DNA of 64,000 nucleotides. Source: Sphingomonas faeni. Lineage in GTDB: Bacteria > Pseudomonadota > Alphaproteobacteria > Sphingomonadales > Sphingomonadaceae. The notes beneath the pieces were generated by a model that was not told where the DNA came from, searched no databases, and saw only the letters and a program-made list of their open reading frames with translations. The position numbers and the translations under genes are program-made. Positions 52,832-63,093 of the stretch are shown here, piece by piece. The first letter of the stretch is position 1; every line of letters starts with the position of its first letter. The stretch lies in assembly GCF_024273235.1 (NCBI RefSeq), contig NZ_JANBVH010000003.1:1-64000 (forward strand), read 5' to 3'.

Positions 52832-53791
52832 TTACTCGTCCGCCCCATGCGTCTTCGGCAACACCGCCCCGACATGCGCCTCGCCCCGAGCCTCGGCCAG
52901 CCGCACCTGCCGCTCACGCTCCGCATACCCAGCCCGCTGCGCCTCGTCGCGCGCATCATGACACGCCGGGCAACTCACCCCCTCGACATACAGCGGCGAG
53001 GACCGATCCGCCACACTCACCGGCATCCGGCAAGCATGACACAGAACATGACTTCCCAAGGCAAGCCCATGTCCGACCGCAACCCGCTGATCGAACACGA
53101 AACACTCCCCCTCCCACAGGCTTTCCGCCGAGGGCACCGTCTCCAGATACTTCAGGATGCCGCCCTTGAGGTGATACACCTCGTCCAGCCCCTCCGCCTT
53201 CAGAAACGCGGTCGACTTCTCGCACCGTATCCCCCCGGTACAGAACATCGCGATCTTCGGCGGCGGGCCATCCCCGACCAGTTCGTCGCGATGTTCGCGA
53301 AACCACGCCGGAAAGTCGCGAAATGTCCGCGTCTGCGGATCGACCGCGCCGGCGAAAGTCCCGACCGCGACCTCGTAATCGTTGCGCGTGTCGATCACGA
53401 TCGTCCCCGGCTCGGCGATCAGCGCGTTCCAGTCCTCGGGCTCGACATAATGCCCGACGCCTTCCAGCGGATCGATCGCAGGCTCGCCCATCGTCACGAT
53501 CTCGCGCTTCAGCCGCACCTTCATCCGGTGGAACGGCATTGTCGCGGCGCGCGATTCCTTGACGTCAAGGTCGGCGCATCCCGGCAGGGCGCGGATATGC
53601 GCGAGCACCGCGTCGATGCCCGCTTCGGACCCGGCGATCGTCCCGTTGATCCCCTCGGCAGCGAGCAGCAACGTGCCTTTCACCCCGTTCGAGCAGCAGA
53701 CGTGCGCGAGCGGCGGCTGGATCGCGGCGATGTCGGCGAACGGCGTGAAGCGGTACAGCGCCGCCACGCGGATGGGGAGGATTTCGGTCAT
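52832..53791 (-). CDS. trhO: tRNA uridine(34) hydroxylase, rhodanese family
   Basis: 319 residues. The N-terminal acylphosphatase-like part contains [16 protein letters not shown], the central rhodanese domain contains [16 protein letters not shown], and the active cysteine sits in [12 protein letters not shown]. Two CxxC-type pairs follow ([18 protein letters not shown]). The family (YceA/UPF0176) makes 5-hydroxyuridine at the wobble position of tRNAs under oxygen. It follows the Rieske gene by 55 bases on the same strand but has no obvious link to tyrosine breakdown. Confidence 0.92.
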   Translation of the reverse strand: MTEILPIRVAALYRFTPFADIAAIQPPLAHVCCSNGVKGTLLLAAEGINGTIAGSEAGIDAVLAHIRALPGCADLDVKESRAATMPFHRMKVRLKREIVTMGEPAIDPLEGVGHYVEPEDWNALIAEPGTIVIDTRNDYEVAVGTFAGAVDPQTRTFRDFPAWFREHRDELVGDGPPPKIAMFCTGGIRCEKSTAFLKAEGLDEVYHLKGGILKYLETVPSAESLWEGECFVFDQRVAVGHGLALGSHVLCHACRMPVSVADRSSPLYVEGVSCPACHDARDEAQRAGYAERERQVRLAEARGEAHVGAVLPKTHGADE

Positions 53792-53846
53792 CGGTCTATC
53801 GTGCAGAGGAGGAGATGCCGTCCCTTAACTCAATGCGTCCCCCGCG

Positions 53847-54212
53847 TCAGCCTGCGGTGACGATCATCCCGTCAACCACCGCGACCGGCCAAGGCGTCAG
53901 CCGCGCGCCGCCGCATGGTCCGCCGACACACGCGCCACTCTCGATCTCGAACAGCGCGGAGTGCCAGCTGCACGCGATCAGGTCGCCACGCGGCGTGAGA
54001 TAGTCATCGAGGACCTGCGCGAGCGGCAGGCCCATATGCGGGCAGCGATCGACATAACCGAACACTGCGTCCTCCCTGCGCACGACGAAGCCGTGAAAAC
54101 GACCGGCACGCATCTGGAGCACGAAATTCCGCGCCTTGCCGTCCACGATCGCATCGAGTGGCCCGAGTTTGATGCCGCCGGGCGTCGCGGTCAGCCGTTC
54201 CCCGTCGCTCAT
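53847..54212 (-). CDS. Rieske 2Fe-2S protein
   Basis: 121 residues comprising a single Rieske domain. The cluster ligands are in CPHMGLP and CSWHSALFEIESG. There is no membrane anchor. It is a small ferredoxin-like Rieske protein of the kind found beside oxygenases. The ATG at 54212 overlaps the maiA stop (ATGA), making it the next gene of the hmgA-maiA operon. It could carry electrons to an oxygenase encoded elsewhere, since HppD and HmgA need none. Confidence 0.87.
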   Translation of the reverse strand: MSDGERLTATPGGIKLGPLDAIVDGKARNFVLQMRAGRFHGFVVRREDAVFGYVDRCPHMGLPLAQVLDDYLTPRGDLIACSWHSALFEIESGACVGGPCGGARLTPWPVAVVDGMIVTAG

Positions 54213-54853
54213 GCGCGATCGGCATCTGGTTGCCGGTCCGGATGCGCGGCCGCGAATGCGGGGAGGGCGCGGGCCTTGTCGGCGGCGCTCTTGAGGTGCG
54301 GATACGGCGAGAGATCGACCGCAAACCGCTCGGCCGAGTAGACCTGCGGTACGAGATGGCAGTCGGCGATCGTCGGCGTCGTGCCAAACGCAAAGCCGCC
54401 GCCGTGGTGCGCGATCAGCGTCTCCAGCGCAGCGAACCCATCCCCGATCCACCGCGCGATCCAACGGTTCACCGCCGCCTCGTTGGCCCCGAACTCGGTG
54501 CGCAAGGCGTTCAGGATACGAAGATTATTCACCGGATGGATATCGCACGCGATCGTCGCCGCCATCGCGCGGACGGTCGCCCGGCCGTTCGCGTCCGCGG
54601 GAAGCAGCGGGGGATCGGGATAGGTCTCGTCGATCCATTCGAGGATCGCGGGGCTCTGCGTCAGGACGGAGTCATCGGTTTCCAATGCGGGCACCAAGCC
54701 TTGCGGATTGAGCGCACGATACTCCGCCTCGCGCTGCGCCCCGGTGCGGAGATCGTGCGTGACCTGTTCGTAAGCGACGCCCTTCACGGCCAGCGCGATG
54801 CGGACGCGGTAGGCGGTGGTCGAGCGCCAATAGCCGTGCAGCGTCAGGCTCAC
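54209..54853 (-). CDS. maiA: Maleylacetoacetate isomerase (zeta-class GST)
   Basis: 214 residues. The zeta-GST opening is [21 protein letters not shown] (the SSCxxRVRIAL site, here [11 protein letters not shown]), followed by [13 protein letters not shown] and the helical domain with [15 protein letters not shown]. It isomerises maleylacetoacetate to fumarylacetoacetate with glutathione. The start is the GTG overlapping the hmgA stop (GTGA). Length agrees with the family. The next enzyme, fumarylacetoacetase, is not encoded in the window. Confidence 0.93.
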   Translation of the reverse strand: MSLTLHGYWRSTTAYRVRIALAVKGVAYEQVTHDLRTGAQREAEYRALNPQGLVPALETDDSVLTQSPAILEWIDETYPDPPLLPADANGRATVRAMAATIACDIHPVNNLRILNALRTEFGANEAAVNRWIARWIGDGFAALETLIAHHGGGFAFGTTPTIADCHLVPQVYSAERFAVDLSPYPHLKSAADKARALPAFAAAHPDRQPDADRA

Positions 54854-56187
54854 CTCGGGAGGACCGCCTTCGGGAAATCCGACCATACCGCGTCGTAATC
54901 GAGCTGCGAATGCTCGAGCGCATAGGCCGTCGGCGCGTACGGCCAGCAGCTCTCCAGCATGAACGCCATCGTGCCGTCGATCTTGTGCGGCTTCAGCTCG
55001 GCCGCACTCGCGCCCTGCCAGCTCGCCAGATCCGGCCCGTGACCCGACATCAGGTTATGCAGCGAGATGCCGCCCGGCGCGAACCCTTCCGCCTTTGCAT
55101 CATAGGCGCCGGTGATCAGCCCCATCGCCTCCGACATGACGTTGCGGTGGAACCACGGTGGGCGGAACGTCCCCTCGGCGACCATCCAGCGCGGCGGGAA
55201 GATCACGAAATCGGCGTTCGCGCGACCGGGCACGTCGCTGGGCGAGGTCAGCAGCGTGAAGATCGACGGATCGGGATGGTCGAAGCTGACCGTGTTGATC
55301 GTGTTGAACCGCGACAGGTCGTAGCGCCACGGTGCAAGGTTGCCGTGCCATGCGACGACGTCGAGCGGCGAGTGATCGAGCGTCGTGGTCCACAGCGATC
55401 CCATGAACTTCTGGACGACCTCGACCGGTTCGTCGCGGTCCTCGAACCAAGCGACCGGCGTCTCGAAATCACGGGGGTTGGCGAGGCCGTTGGCGCCGAT
55501 CGGGCCGAGATCGGGCAGCCGGAACAGCGCACCGTGGTTCTCCGCGACATAGCCGCGCGCTTCGCCATCGGGAAGCTCGGCGCGGAACCGGACGCCGCGC
55601 GGGACCAGCGCGATCTGGCCGGGCGCGATGTCGATCCGGCCGAGTTCGGTCAGCAGTCGGAGCCGCCCGGTCTGGGGGATGAACAGCAGTTCGCCGTCCG
55701 CATCCATGAAGACGCGCGCGCGCATGTCGGTGTTGGCGGCGTAGACGTGCAGCGCGACGCCTTCGAGATCGGCCGGATCACAATTGGCGAGCATCGTCGT
55801 CATGCCGTCGATCAGGTCGGTATTCGGGGCCGGGGCCGCGATCGGATCCCAGCGCAGGCGGTTGGGCGCGAGTGGTGCGTCGGTCGTGCCGGGCGCGAAC
55901 CGCTCGGCGCCGAGGTAGCGCTCGAACGGCGGGTGCTCCGCGGTCGGCCGCATCCGGTAGAGCCAGCTGCGGCGGTTCTCGTGACGCGGCGCGGTGAACG
56001 CGGTGCCGGAGAGCTGCTCGGTATAGAGGCCAAACGCCGGACGCTGCGGCGAATTGCGCCCGATCGGCAGCGCGCCGGGGATCGCCTCGGTCGATACGTG
56101 GTTGCCGAAGCCGGGCTGATACGCCGCGTGTGGCTCGCTCTGGCCGGCGGTCTCGCCTGCGGCATTGGTCGGCTGGTGGATTGTCAT
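54850..56187 (-). CDS. hmgA: Homogentisate 1,2-dioxygenase
   Basis: 445 residues. It opens [19 protein letters not shown], typical for the family, and has the iron-site region [20 protein letters not shown] and [15 protein letters not shown] with the expected histidines and glutamate. It opens the ring of homogentisate to maleylacetoacetate, the substrate of MaiA. The ATG at 56187 follows GGAGAGGAAGCC. It is separated from hppD by a palindromic repeat. Cytoplasmic. Confidence 0.96.
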   Translation of the reverse strand: MTIHQPTNAAGETAGQSEPHAAYQPGFGNHVSTEAIPGALPIGRNSPQRPAFGLYTEQLSGTAFTAPRHENRRSWLYRMRPTAEHPPFERYLGAERFAPGTTDAPLAPNRLRWDPIAAPAPNTDLIDGMTTMLANCDPADLEGVALHVYAANTDMRARVFMDADGELLFIPQTGRLRLLTELGRIDIAPGQIALVPRGVRFRAELPDGEARGYVAENHGALFRLPDLGPIGANGLANPRDFETPVAWFEDRDEPVEVVQKFMGSLWTTTLDHSPLDVVAWHGNLAPWRYDLSRFNTINTVSFDHPDPSIFTLLTSPSDVPGRANADFVIFPPRWMVAEGTFRPPWFHRNVMSEAMGLITGAYDAKAEGFAPGGISLHNLMSGHGPDLASWQGASAAELKPHKIDGTMAFMLESCWPYAPTAYALEHSQLDYDAVWSDFPKAVLPR

Positions 56188-56245
56188 GGCTTCCTCTCCG
56201 TCACCTGTTCCGATCAACGCCCGAACCGCCGGCCGTTCAAACTCT

Positions 56246-56380
56246 TACCCCTCTCCCCTCGGGGGAGAGGGAGGGAGACGCGCACTTGCGCGGCGGAAGG
56301 GTGAGGGCACGTGCTGGTGTCGCGCGTGCCCTCACCCTCGGCGCTGACGCGCCTTTCCCTCTCCCCATGGGAGAGGGTTC
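56246..56380. repeat. Intergenic palindrome, family D
   Basis: Outer arms ACCCCTCTCCCCTCGGGGGA / CCATGGGAGAGGG surround an inner perfect pair TGAGGGCACG (56303-56312) and CGTGCCCTCA (56326-56335). It lies between hppD and hmgA and may split or attenuate that operon. I see only one copy in the window. Confidence 0.8.
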
Positions 56381-56385
56381 GAAGC

Positions 56386-57456
56386 TCAAGCGTCGACGGT
56401 AATAACGCCACGCCTGATCTGGTCGAGCTCGATGCTCTCATACAACGCCTGGAAGTTACCGTTGCCGAAGCCTTCATTCCCCTTGCGCTGGATGATCTCG
56501 AAGAAGATCGGCCCGAACATGTTCTCGGTGAAAATCTGGAGCAGCAACCCCTCCTCACCGACATTCCCGTCGATCAGGATCCGGTTGCGGCGCAGGCGTT
56601 CGAGGTCGTGGCCGTGGTTCGGCACGCGCTTGTCGACCAGCTCGTAATAGGTTTCGATCGTATCCTGCAGCTTGACGCCGCGCGCACGCAGCTTCTCGAC
56701 CGTCTCGAAGATATCGTCGGTGGTCAGCGCGAGATGCTGGATGCCCTCGCCATTGTAATCCTTGATGAATTCCTCGATCTGGCTCTTGTCGTCCTGGCTT
56801 TCGTTCAGCGGGATACGGATCGCGCGGTCGGGGGCGATCATCGCCTGGCTGAACAGACCCGTAGCCTTGCCCTTGATGTCGAAATACTTCTGCTCCTCAA
56901 AGCCGAAGATCTGGCCGTAGAACTCGGCCCAGGTTCGCATCTGGCCACGCTTCACATTGTGCGTGAGGTGATCGAGCAGATCGAGACCGACATTGTTCTT
57001 GGCCTCGGCTTCGGCCGCGCCCGGAACCTGGTTCCAGTCGTCGTACAGGCTGCCGGCCGCGCCATGCTTGTCGACGAGATACAGCAGCGAACCGCCGATC
57101 CCTTCGAGCACATAGCTGCCCTCGCCAAGCGCACCCGAACTCGCATCCGCCGCCTTGGCGCCGCGTGCAAGCGCGGCGTCGAACGCTTCCTTTGCGTCAT
57201 GAACACGGAACGCCATGCCGCTCGCCGAGGGACCGTGCGCCGCGCGAAACTCTGCCGCATGGCCGCTTTCCTCGCGGTTAAGCAACAGGTTGATCCGGCC
57301 CTGCTTGTAGCGCGTGACGGCCTTGGTCGGATGGGTCGAGGCGGCGACGAAGCCGAACTGCTCGAACTGCGCTGCCATCCGGTCGGGATCGGGCGAGGTG
57401 AACTCGGCGAACTCGAACCCATCGAGCCCCATCGGGTTTACGTCCATGTGGTCCAT
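56386..57456 (-). CDS. hppD: 4-hydroxyphenylpyruvate dioxygenase
   Basis: 356 residues. Two vicinal-oxygen-chelate domains; the iron ligands are His163 in LLDHLTHNVKRG, His241 in GIQHLALTT and Glu320 in IFFEIIQRKG, with the C-terminal gate GNEGFGNGNFQALYES. It turns 4-hydroxyphenylpyruvate into homogentisate, the step before HmgA. GAGGAT precedes the ATG. It is divergent from a MarR regulator with an inverted-repeat operator between them. Confidence 0.96.
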   Translation of the reverse strand: MDHMDVNPMGLDGFEFAEFTSPDPDRMAAQFEQFGFVAASTHPTKAVTRYKQGRINLLLNREESGHAAEFRAAHGPSASGMAFRVHDAKEAFDAALARGAKAADASSGALGEGSYVLEGIGGSLLYLVDKHGAAGSLYDDWNQVPGAAEAEAKNNVGLDLLDHLTHNVKRGQMRTWAEFYGQIFGFEEQKYFDIKGKATGLFSQAMIAPDRAIRIPLNESQDDKSQIEEFIKDYNGEGIQHLALTTDDIFETVEKLRARGVKLQDTIETYYELVDKRVPNHGHDLERLRRNRILIDGNVGEEGLLLQIFTENMFGPIFFEIIQRKGNEGFGNGNFQALYESIELDQIRRGVITVDA

Positions 57457-57469
57457 GACTCGATCCTCA

Positions 57470-57491
57470 ATTGGTATCTGTTGTTACCAAT
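57470..57491. promoter_or_regulatory. MarR operator between hppD and its regulator
   Basis: ATTGGTA-N8-TACCAAT is a perfect seven-base inverted repeat in the 77-base gap between hppD and the MarR gene. Size and symmetry fit a MarR dimer. It overlaps the region where both promoters must lie. Confidence 0.65.
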
Positions 57492-57533
57492 CTGGCGTCT
57501 TGAACAACTGGTGTCAATCGTTACGATTTCATC

Positions 57534-58022
57534 ATGCCTCACCGCGCGCTCGTCCTGGACGATTTCATCCCGTATCGCCTGTCGATCACCTCGAACCTCG
57601 TCAGCGAGGCGGTGGCGGACACGTATGAGGCGCTGTTCGGGCTGACGATCCCCGAGTGGCGGCTGGTGACCGTGGTGGCAGAAGCAGGCGGGATCACGCA
57701 GCAACAGATCGGCCAGCAGACGCGCATGGACAAGGTCACCGTCAGCCGCGCGGCGATCGCGCTGGTCGAGCGCGGGCTTATGCAGCGGCATGCGAACCCG
57801 GAGGACCGTCGCTCGCATCTGTTGAAGCTGACCGAAGACGGGCACACGCTCTATGCGTCGGTAGCGCCGAAAGCGCTCGATCTGGAGCGTCGGATCTTCG
57901 CCGGGTTCTCGGCCAAGGAAGTCGAGCAGTTCGTGGCGATGCTGCGGCGGATCGACGCGGTAACGATCGACCTCGTTCAGGAGTCCCATGGCGGCGTTGG
58001 CGACCAGAGGCCGCGCAGGTAA
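57534..58022 (+). CDS. MarR-family regulator
   Basis: 162 residues. The winged helix is ITQQQIGQQTRMDKVTVSRA, AIALVERGLMQRH, NPEDRRSHLLKLTEDG, the classic MarR DxR wing. It is divergent from hppD, so it probably controls tyrosine/homogentisate catabolism, with homogentisate or a related acid as effector. No ribosome binding site is visible before the ATG at 57534, so a leaderless message is possible. Its 3' end overlaps the convergent LysR gene by 46 bases. Confidence 0.88.
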   Translation: MPHRALVLDDFIPYRLSITSNLVSEAVADTYEALFGLTIPEWRLVTVVAEAGGITQQQIGQQTRMDKVTVSRAAIALVERGLMQRHANPEDRRSHLLKLTEDGHTLYASVAPKALDLERRIFAGFSAKEVEQFVAMLRRIDAVTIDLVQESHGGVGDQRPRR

Positions 58023-58852
58023 TCGAGCAGCGCGCTGGTGCCCGACGACACCGGCCCACGCGCATGCACCGCGTAGATACCGACGTCCGCAGACCCCGCC
58101 AGCTCCGGCAGGACCCGTACGAGCCGCCCGCTCGCAAGATCCGCGCTGACGTCCCATAACGAACGCAGTGCGATGCCGACGCCGGCCAGCGTGAGCTCGC
58201 GGACGACCTCGCTGGAGTTGGTCGCGACGTAGCTCGGGCGGTCGATCGTGACGTCGCCGTCCGGCCCAGCGAGCCGCCACGGCATCTGGCCCCTCGCCGC
58301 GAGCAGGCGGTGCTTCGTCAGGTCGGCCGCATCGTTCGGCGCAATGTAGCTTGGCGCAGCGCAGAGCACGCGTCGGCTGTCGGCGAGGCGATAGCCGGTC
58401 AGGCTCGGCGGCACGGCAGGCGCGATCCGGATGGCGAGGTCGAGCCGGTCGCCGATGACGTCCGAGAAGCCGTCCGACAGATCGAGGTCGAGCTCGATCG
58501 CCGGGTGTGCGTCGAGGAACGGCTTCAAATGCGGCGCGATGTGGAGACGCCCGAACGAGGTCGGCGCGCTGACCCGGAGCGGCCCCGACGGCGTGTCGGC
58601 ACGGTCCGATACGCGCGCCTCGGCATCGCGGATCGCGGCGAGGATCTCCACCATGTCGCGGTGATACGCCGCGCCGCGTGCAGTGAGTTCAAGCCGGCGC
58701 GTGGTGCGGTTGAGCAACCGCACGCCGAGCCGTGCTTCGAGCCGCGCGATCCGCTTCGACACCATCGCAGGCGATATGCCCATCGACCGCCCCGCCGCGC
58801 TGAGACTGGTGGTGCGAACGACTTCGGCGAAGAGGACGATGTCGGGATCCAT
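57977..58852 (-). CDS. LysR-family regulator
   Basis: 291 residues. The N-terminal helix-turn-helix contains FAEVVRTTSLSAAGRSMGIS and VSKRIARLEARLGVRLLNRT; the effector domain has GPLRVSAPTSFGRLHIAP. It is divergent from malate synthase G with a 93-base gap, the usual arrangement for a LysR protein and its target. It belongs to the group that regulates many small-molecule dehydrogenases and pathways, so the link to glyoxylate use is by position only. Confidence 0.87.
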   Translation of the reverse strand: MDPDIVLFAEVVRTTSLSAAGRSMGISPAMVSKRIARLEARLGVRLLNRTTRRLELTARGAAYHRDMVEILAAIRDAEARVSDRADTPSGPLRVSAPTSFGRLHIAPHLKPFLDAHPAIELDLDLSDGFSDVIGDRLDLAIRIAPAVPPSLTGYRLADSRRVLCAAPSYIAPNDAADLTKHRLLAARGQMPWRLAGPDGDVTIDRPSYVATNSSEVVRELTLAGVGIALRSLWDVSADLASGRLVRVLPELAGSADVGIYAVHARGPVSSGTSALLDYLRGLWSPTPPWDS

Positions 58853-58945
58853 TCGTTCTCCAGGCGATCAACAGCTTTCGGTTTATAGTGTCTAGTGGCG
58901 AAGGTGGCGGACGTCTATCGTGCTGGCAGAGCATAGGAGAGCAGC

Positions 58946-61066
58946 ATGGCCGAGATGATCGACACCTATCAGTATCGGGCAGGTCTGAAGATCGCCGCAT
59001 CGCTGGTGGACTTCATCGAGGCGCAGGCGCTGCCGGGCACGGGTCTTGAAGCCACGGCGTTCTGGCAGGGCGTGTCCGACATCTATGCGAGGTTCGCACC
59101 GGAGAACGTCGCGCTGCTAGCGGTCCGTGACGACCTCCAGGCAAAGATCGATGCCTGGCACGAAGCCCGCGCCGGCAAGCCGATCGACCAGCCCGAGTAT
59201 CAGGCGTTCCTGCGCGAGATCGGCTATCTGGTCGACGAGCCTGCGCCGTTCGCGGTCGCCCCAACCAACGTCGATGCGGAGGTCGCGTCGCTCGCCGGTG
59301 CGCAGTTGGTGGTGCCGATCCTCAACGCCCGCTTCCTGCTGAACGCGGCCAATGCGCGCTGGGGGAGCTTGTACGATGCGCTCTACGGCACCGATGCGAT
59401 CCCGGGCGCTGCGTCCGGCAAGGGGTATGACGCCGCCCGAGGCGCGCAGGTGATCGCTTGGGCCAAGTCCTTCCTCGACCACGCCGTGCCATTGGCCAGC
59501 GGATCGTGGACCGACTGGACCGGCGGGACGCCCGAGCTTGCCGATCCGAGCCAGCTTGTCGGGTATGCTGGCGACAATATCCTGTTACGTCACAATGGCC
59601 TGCACATCGAACTGGTGATAGATTCTCAGCATCCGATCGGGCGCGACGATCCTGCAAACCTCGCCGACGTGGTGCTCGAATCCGCGCTCAGCACGATCGC
59701 CGATCTCGAGGATTCGATCGCCGCGGTCGATGCCGAGGACAAGGTTGCGGCCTACGCCAACTGGCTCGGGCTGATGAAGGGCGACCTGACCGCCAGCTTC
59801 GACAAGGGCGGCCGCACCATCACGCGCGCGCTCGAACCGGACCGGCAGTATACCGCCCCCGATGGCAGCGCGTTCACGCTGCCCGGCCGCAGCCTGATGT
59901 TCGTGCGCAACGTCGGCCACCTGATGACGACGCCCGCGATCCTGCTCGCTAACGGCAAAGAGGCGCCCGAGGGTATCCTCGACGGCATCGTCACGTCGCT
60001 GATCGCGCTGCACGACCTGAACGGCACCGGCCCGATCCGCAACAGCCGCGCCGGCTCGATCTACATCGTCAAGCCGAAGATGCACGGCCCCGACGAAGCC
60101 GCGTTCACCAACCGCCTGTTCGACGCGATCGAAGACCTGCTCGGGCTCGCCCGCCACACGATCAAGGTCGGCGTGATGGACGAGGAGCGGCGCACGTCCG
60201 CCAATCTCGCCGCCTGCATCGCCGCGGTGAAGGACCGGGTCGTATTCATCAACACCGGCTTCCTCGATCGGACCGGTGACGAGATGCACACGTCGATGCG
60301 CGCCGGGCCGATGATTCGCAAGGGCGAGATGAAGGCCTCGTCATGGATCAAGGCGTATGAGGATCGCAACGTCCAGATCGGGCTCGCCTGCGGGCTCAAC
60401 GGCAAGGCGCAGATCGGCAAGGGCATGTGGGCCGCGCCCGACCGGATGGCGGACATGCTCGACCAGAAGATCGCGCATCCGATGACCGGCGCGAACACCG
60501 CGTGGGTGCCGTCGCCGACCGCCGCGACGCTCCACGCCACGCATTACCACCGCGTCGACGTGTTCGCGCGGCAGGCGGAGCGCAAGGCCGAGCCCGTCGC
60601 CTCGCTCGATGCGCTGCTGACGATCCCCGTCGCGACCGGGCACAACTGGCGGCCCGACGAGGTGCGCGAGGAACTGGAGAACAACGCACAGGGCATCCTC
60701 GGCTATGTCGTGCGCTGGGTGGACCAGGGGGTCGGCTGTTCGAAGGTGCCCGATATCCACGACATCGGCCTGATGGAGGACCGCGCGACGCTGCGGATCA
60801 GTTCGCAGCACATGGCGAACTGGCTGCTCCACGGCATCGCCACGCCTGACGAGGCGGACGCGGCACTGCGGCGGATGGCGGCCAAGGTCGATGCCCAGAA
60901 CGCAGGCGATCCGCTGTACCGGCCGATGGCCGGACATGAGGACGAGAGCCTCGCGTTCCAGGCCGCCCGAGCGCTCGTGTTCGATGGCCTGACGCAGCCG
61001 AGCGGCTATACCGAGCCGCTGCTCCACGCGTATCGGGAGCGCGTGAAGGAAAAGGACGCCGCCTGA
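58946..61066 (+). CDS. glcB: Malate synthase G
   Basis: 706 residues (E. coli GlcB has 723). It condenses glyoxylate and acetyl-CoA to malate. Active-site segments: [20 protein letters not shown] (Arg contacting glyoxylate), [13 protein letters not shown] (Mg ligand Glu), [13 protein letters not shown] (Mg ligand Asp) and [19 protein letters not shown] (catalytic Asp). AGGAGAG precedes the ATG. The stop overlaps the next gene (TGATG). It lets the cell grow on glycolate, glyoxylate or, with isocitrate lyase, acetate, which is relevant to the acetate-producing genes of this window. Confidence 0.96.
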   Translation: MAEMIDTYQYRAGLKIAASLVDFIEAQALPGTGLEATAFWQGVSDIYARFAPENVALLAVRDDLQAKIDAWHEARAGKPIDQPEYQAFLREIGYLVDEPAPFAVAPTNVDAEVASLAGAQLVVPILNARFLLNAANARWGSLYDALYGTDAIPGAASGKGYDAARGAQVIAWAKSFLDHAVPLASGSWTDWTGGTPELADPSQLVGYAGDNILLRHNGLHIELVIDSQHPIGRDDPANLADVVLESALSTIADLEDSIAAVDAEDKVAAYANWLGLMKGDLTASFDKGGRTITRALEPDRQYTAPDGSAFTLPGRSLMFVRNVGHLMTTPAILLANGKEAPEGILDGIVTSLIALHDLNGTGPIRNSRAGSIYIVKPKMHGPDEAAFTNRLFDAIEDLLGLARHTIKVGVMDEERRTSANLAACIAAVKDRVVFINTGFLDRTGDEMHTSMRAGPMIRKGEMKASSWIKAYEDRNVQIGLACGLNGKAQIGKGMWAAPDRMADMLDQKIAHPMTGANTAWVPSPTAATLHATHYHRVDVFARQAERKAEPVASLDALLTIPVATGHNWRPDEVREELENNAQGILGYVVRWVDQGVGCSKVPDIHDIGLMEDRATLRISSQHMANWLLHGIATPDEADAALRRMAAKVDAQNAGDPLYRPMAGHEDESLAFQAARALVFDGLTQPSGYTEPLLHAYRERVKEKDAA

Positions 61067-61593
61067 TGCCCCTCTATGCGATCGAAGGAAAACGCCCGAC
61101 TTTGGCGGACGACGTCTGGGTCGCGCCGTCCGCCGACGTGATCGGCGACGCGCGGCTGGGGGAGGGGGCCAGCGTCTGGTTCGGGGCCGTCATCCGCGCC
61201 GACAACACGCCGATCCTCGTCGGCGCGCGGACGAACATCCAGGAGGGCGCGATGCTGCATTCCGATCCCGGCGCGCCGTTGACGATCGGCGAGGGCTGCA
61301 CGGTGGGCCATCACGCGATCCTGCACGGCTGCACGATCGGCAGCAACGTGCTGGTCGGGATGGGCGCGACTATCCTCAACAATGCTGTGATCGGTGAGAA
61401 TTGCCTGATCGGCGCGAATGCGTTGGTGACCGAGGGAAAGGTGTTTCCGGCGGGCAGCCTGATCGTCGGTTCGCCGGCCAAGGCCGTGCGGGCGTTGTCG
61501 CCGGAGGCGATCGCCGGCCTGAAGATGTCTGCGGCGGCCTACGCGGCCAAGCAGCGCGTCTATGCCGAAGGCCTGAGGTTGGTCGAAGTATAG
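61066..61593 (+). CDS. Gamma-carbonic-anhydrase-like hexapeptide-repeat protein
   Basis: 175 residues of left-handed beta-helix (VWVAPSADVIGDARLGEGAS, VWFGAVIRADNTPILVGART, NIQEGAMLHSDPG, CTVGHHAILHGCTIGSNVLVGMGA). The histidines of the metal site (MLHSD, VGHHAILHG) are conserved, but whether it hydrates CO2 is unknown; the YrdA/PaaY group has mostly undefined roles. It starts in an overlap with glcB and ends just before a family A repeat. Confidence 0.9.
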   Translation: MPLYAIEGKRPTLADDVWVAPSADVIGDARLGEGASVWFGAVIRADNTPILVGARTNIQEGAMLHSDPGAPLTIGEGCTVGHHAILHGCTIGSNVLVGMGATILNNAVIGENCLIGANALVTEGKVFPAGSLIVGSPAKAVRALSPEAIAGLKMSAAAYAAKQRVYAEGLRLVEV

Positions 61594-61721
61594 AATCCTC
61601 CCCCGCCAGGGGGAGGTGGCACCGAAGGTGACGGAGGGGGAGGAACGCGCAACCGACGTTGGCGCGTTCCTCCCCCTCCGTCTGGCAAGCGCCAGCCACC
61701 TCCCCCTGGCGGGGGAGGATT
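61594..61721. repeat. Intergenic palindromic repeat, family A (copy 4)
   Basis: Arms AATCCTCCCCCGCCAGGGGG / complement, with inner GACGGAGGGGGAGGA / TCCTCCCCCTCCGTC. The first base of the element lies inside or next to the stop codon of the hexapeptide-repeat gene, and it separates two convergent genes. Confidence 0.9.
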
Positions 61722-61726
61722 ATTAG

Positions 61727-63031
61727 TTAGAAGCTCACCCGCCCGCCGAGCGACAGCACCACCGCCGACGCATTGCGCAGCGCACCGGAGGTGATGATAT
61801 TGGTCTGCGCGGCCGTACCGACATACGCTGCCGTCGCACGGTCGATCGTCGTATTCTCGAAGTCGACATATTGCGCGGCGGCGTCGAGCGCGATGCGCGG
61901 CGACAATTGATACGAGCCACCAGCCGCGTAGGTCCAGCGATCGGCGTCGGGAACGCGTGCGTCGCGCTGCGTGTCCTGCGTCGGCGACTTGGTCCGCTGC
62001 ACGCCCGCCCGCACGGTCAGCTTCGGCGTGACGTCATAGTCGAGGCCACCCGCCAGGCTCCAGCTGTCCATGTAGTTCTCGGGGATCGCGGTGTTCAGCG
62101 GTGCGCCGAGATCGATCGTGTCGAACTTGCTCCAGCTGTACGCCACCACCTGCGCGTTCAGCGTCAGCTTGTCGGTCCCGCGGAACCGGCCGGCGACGAT
62201 CACCTGGCCCGGCGTGTTGAAGGCGGCTTTGGCGCCGGACACCGTGGTGTTCGAGCCAGCAAGCGGACCGACGAGTCCGCTGACCGTCAGGTCGCCCTTC
62301 AGGTTGTGCCGGATGCTCGACTTGTAGCTGATGCCGACCGTCGCGAAGTCGTTGTGGAGCTGTACGCCCGCGGTCCAGCCGAAGTCCCAGCCGTCGCCCT
62401 TCAGTTCCTGCTGTCCATCGGGCAGCGCCGCGGACAGGTTGGGCAGCGCGTTGCTCAAGCTGGCGTCGGTATATTCGACGTTCAGCGCACCACCGACGCG
62501 CAGCCAGTCGGTCACGACGACGCCGATCGACGGCTGGATATCGATCGTCCGCAGCCGCGTCTTGTCCGCGCTATAGCGTGCCCAGCTGTCCGAATCGTAA
62601 TTGGTCGTGAAGCTGAACGGCGACGTCACCGCGATACCTACGGCGATCCGGTCGGTCAGCGGATAGGCGACCGCACCCGACGGCACGATGCCCTTGTTGA
62701 CCGGATCGCGCGAGTTCGACTGGCCGCTGATGCCGGTGCAGGCCTGGCCCGGGCGGCAGATTCGCGTGCCGGTGTCGACGACATCGCCCTTTGGCAGGAT
62801 CGCGGTCGCGCTCAACGTCGCACTGCCGTCGCGGATGCCGGCGATCGCCGCAGGGTTCCACCACAGGGATGCGGCACCGGTGTCGGCGGCCTCGCCCGAG
62901 AATGCCCGGCCGGCGCCGCGTGCGGACTGCGCCTGGAGATAGAAGGCGTCGGCATAGGCGGTGCTGGCGAACCCGAAGGCGGACACGAGCGCGGAAACCG
63001 CGAGAAGCGGGGCTTTGGTACGCAGAGACAT
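61727..63031 (-). CDS. OmpP1/FadL-family outer-membrane transporter
   Basis: 434 residues. The signal peptide ends STAYA and the mature protein begins DAFYLQAQSARGAGRAFSGEAA, the FadL-type N-terminal hatch, followed by LWWNPAAIAGI and the barrel closing with GGRVSF. These proteins let long-chain fatty acids or other hydrophobic compounds across the outer membrane. AGGATC stands seven bases before the ATG at 63031. A beta-oxidation gene begins at the window end, in keeping with lipid use. Confidence 0.92.
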   Translation of the reverse strand: MSLRTKAPLLAVSALVSAFGFASTAYADAFYLQAQSARGAGRAFSGEAADTGAASLWWNPAAIAGIRDGSATLSATAILPKGDVVDTGTRICRPGQACTGISGQSNSRDPVNKGIVPSGAVAYPLTDRIAVGIAVTSPFSFTTNYDSDSWARYSADKTRLRTIDIQPSIGVVVTDWLRVGGALNVEYTDASLSNALPNLSAALPDGQQELKGDGWDFGWTAGVQLHNDFATVGISYKSSIRHNLKGDLTVSGLVGPLAGSNTTVSGAKAAFNTPGQVIVAGRFRGTDKLTLNAQVVAYSWSKFDTIDLGAPLNTAIPENYMDSWSLAGGLDYDVTPKLTVRAGVQRTKSPTQDTQRDARVPDADRWTYAAGGSYQLSPRIALDAAAQYVDFENTTIDRATAAYVGTAAQTNIITSGALRNASAVVLSLGGRVSF

Positions 63032-63093
63032 GAACAAGATCCTGAAAGCTATACTGATTTAGGCGGGAGGTATCGAAGACGAAGCGCGGCGCC

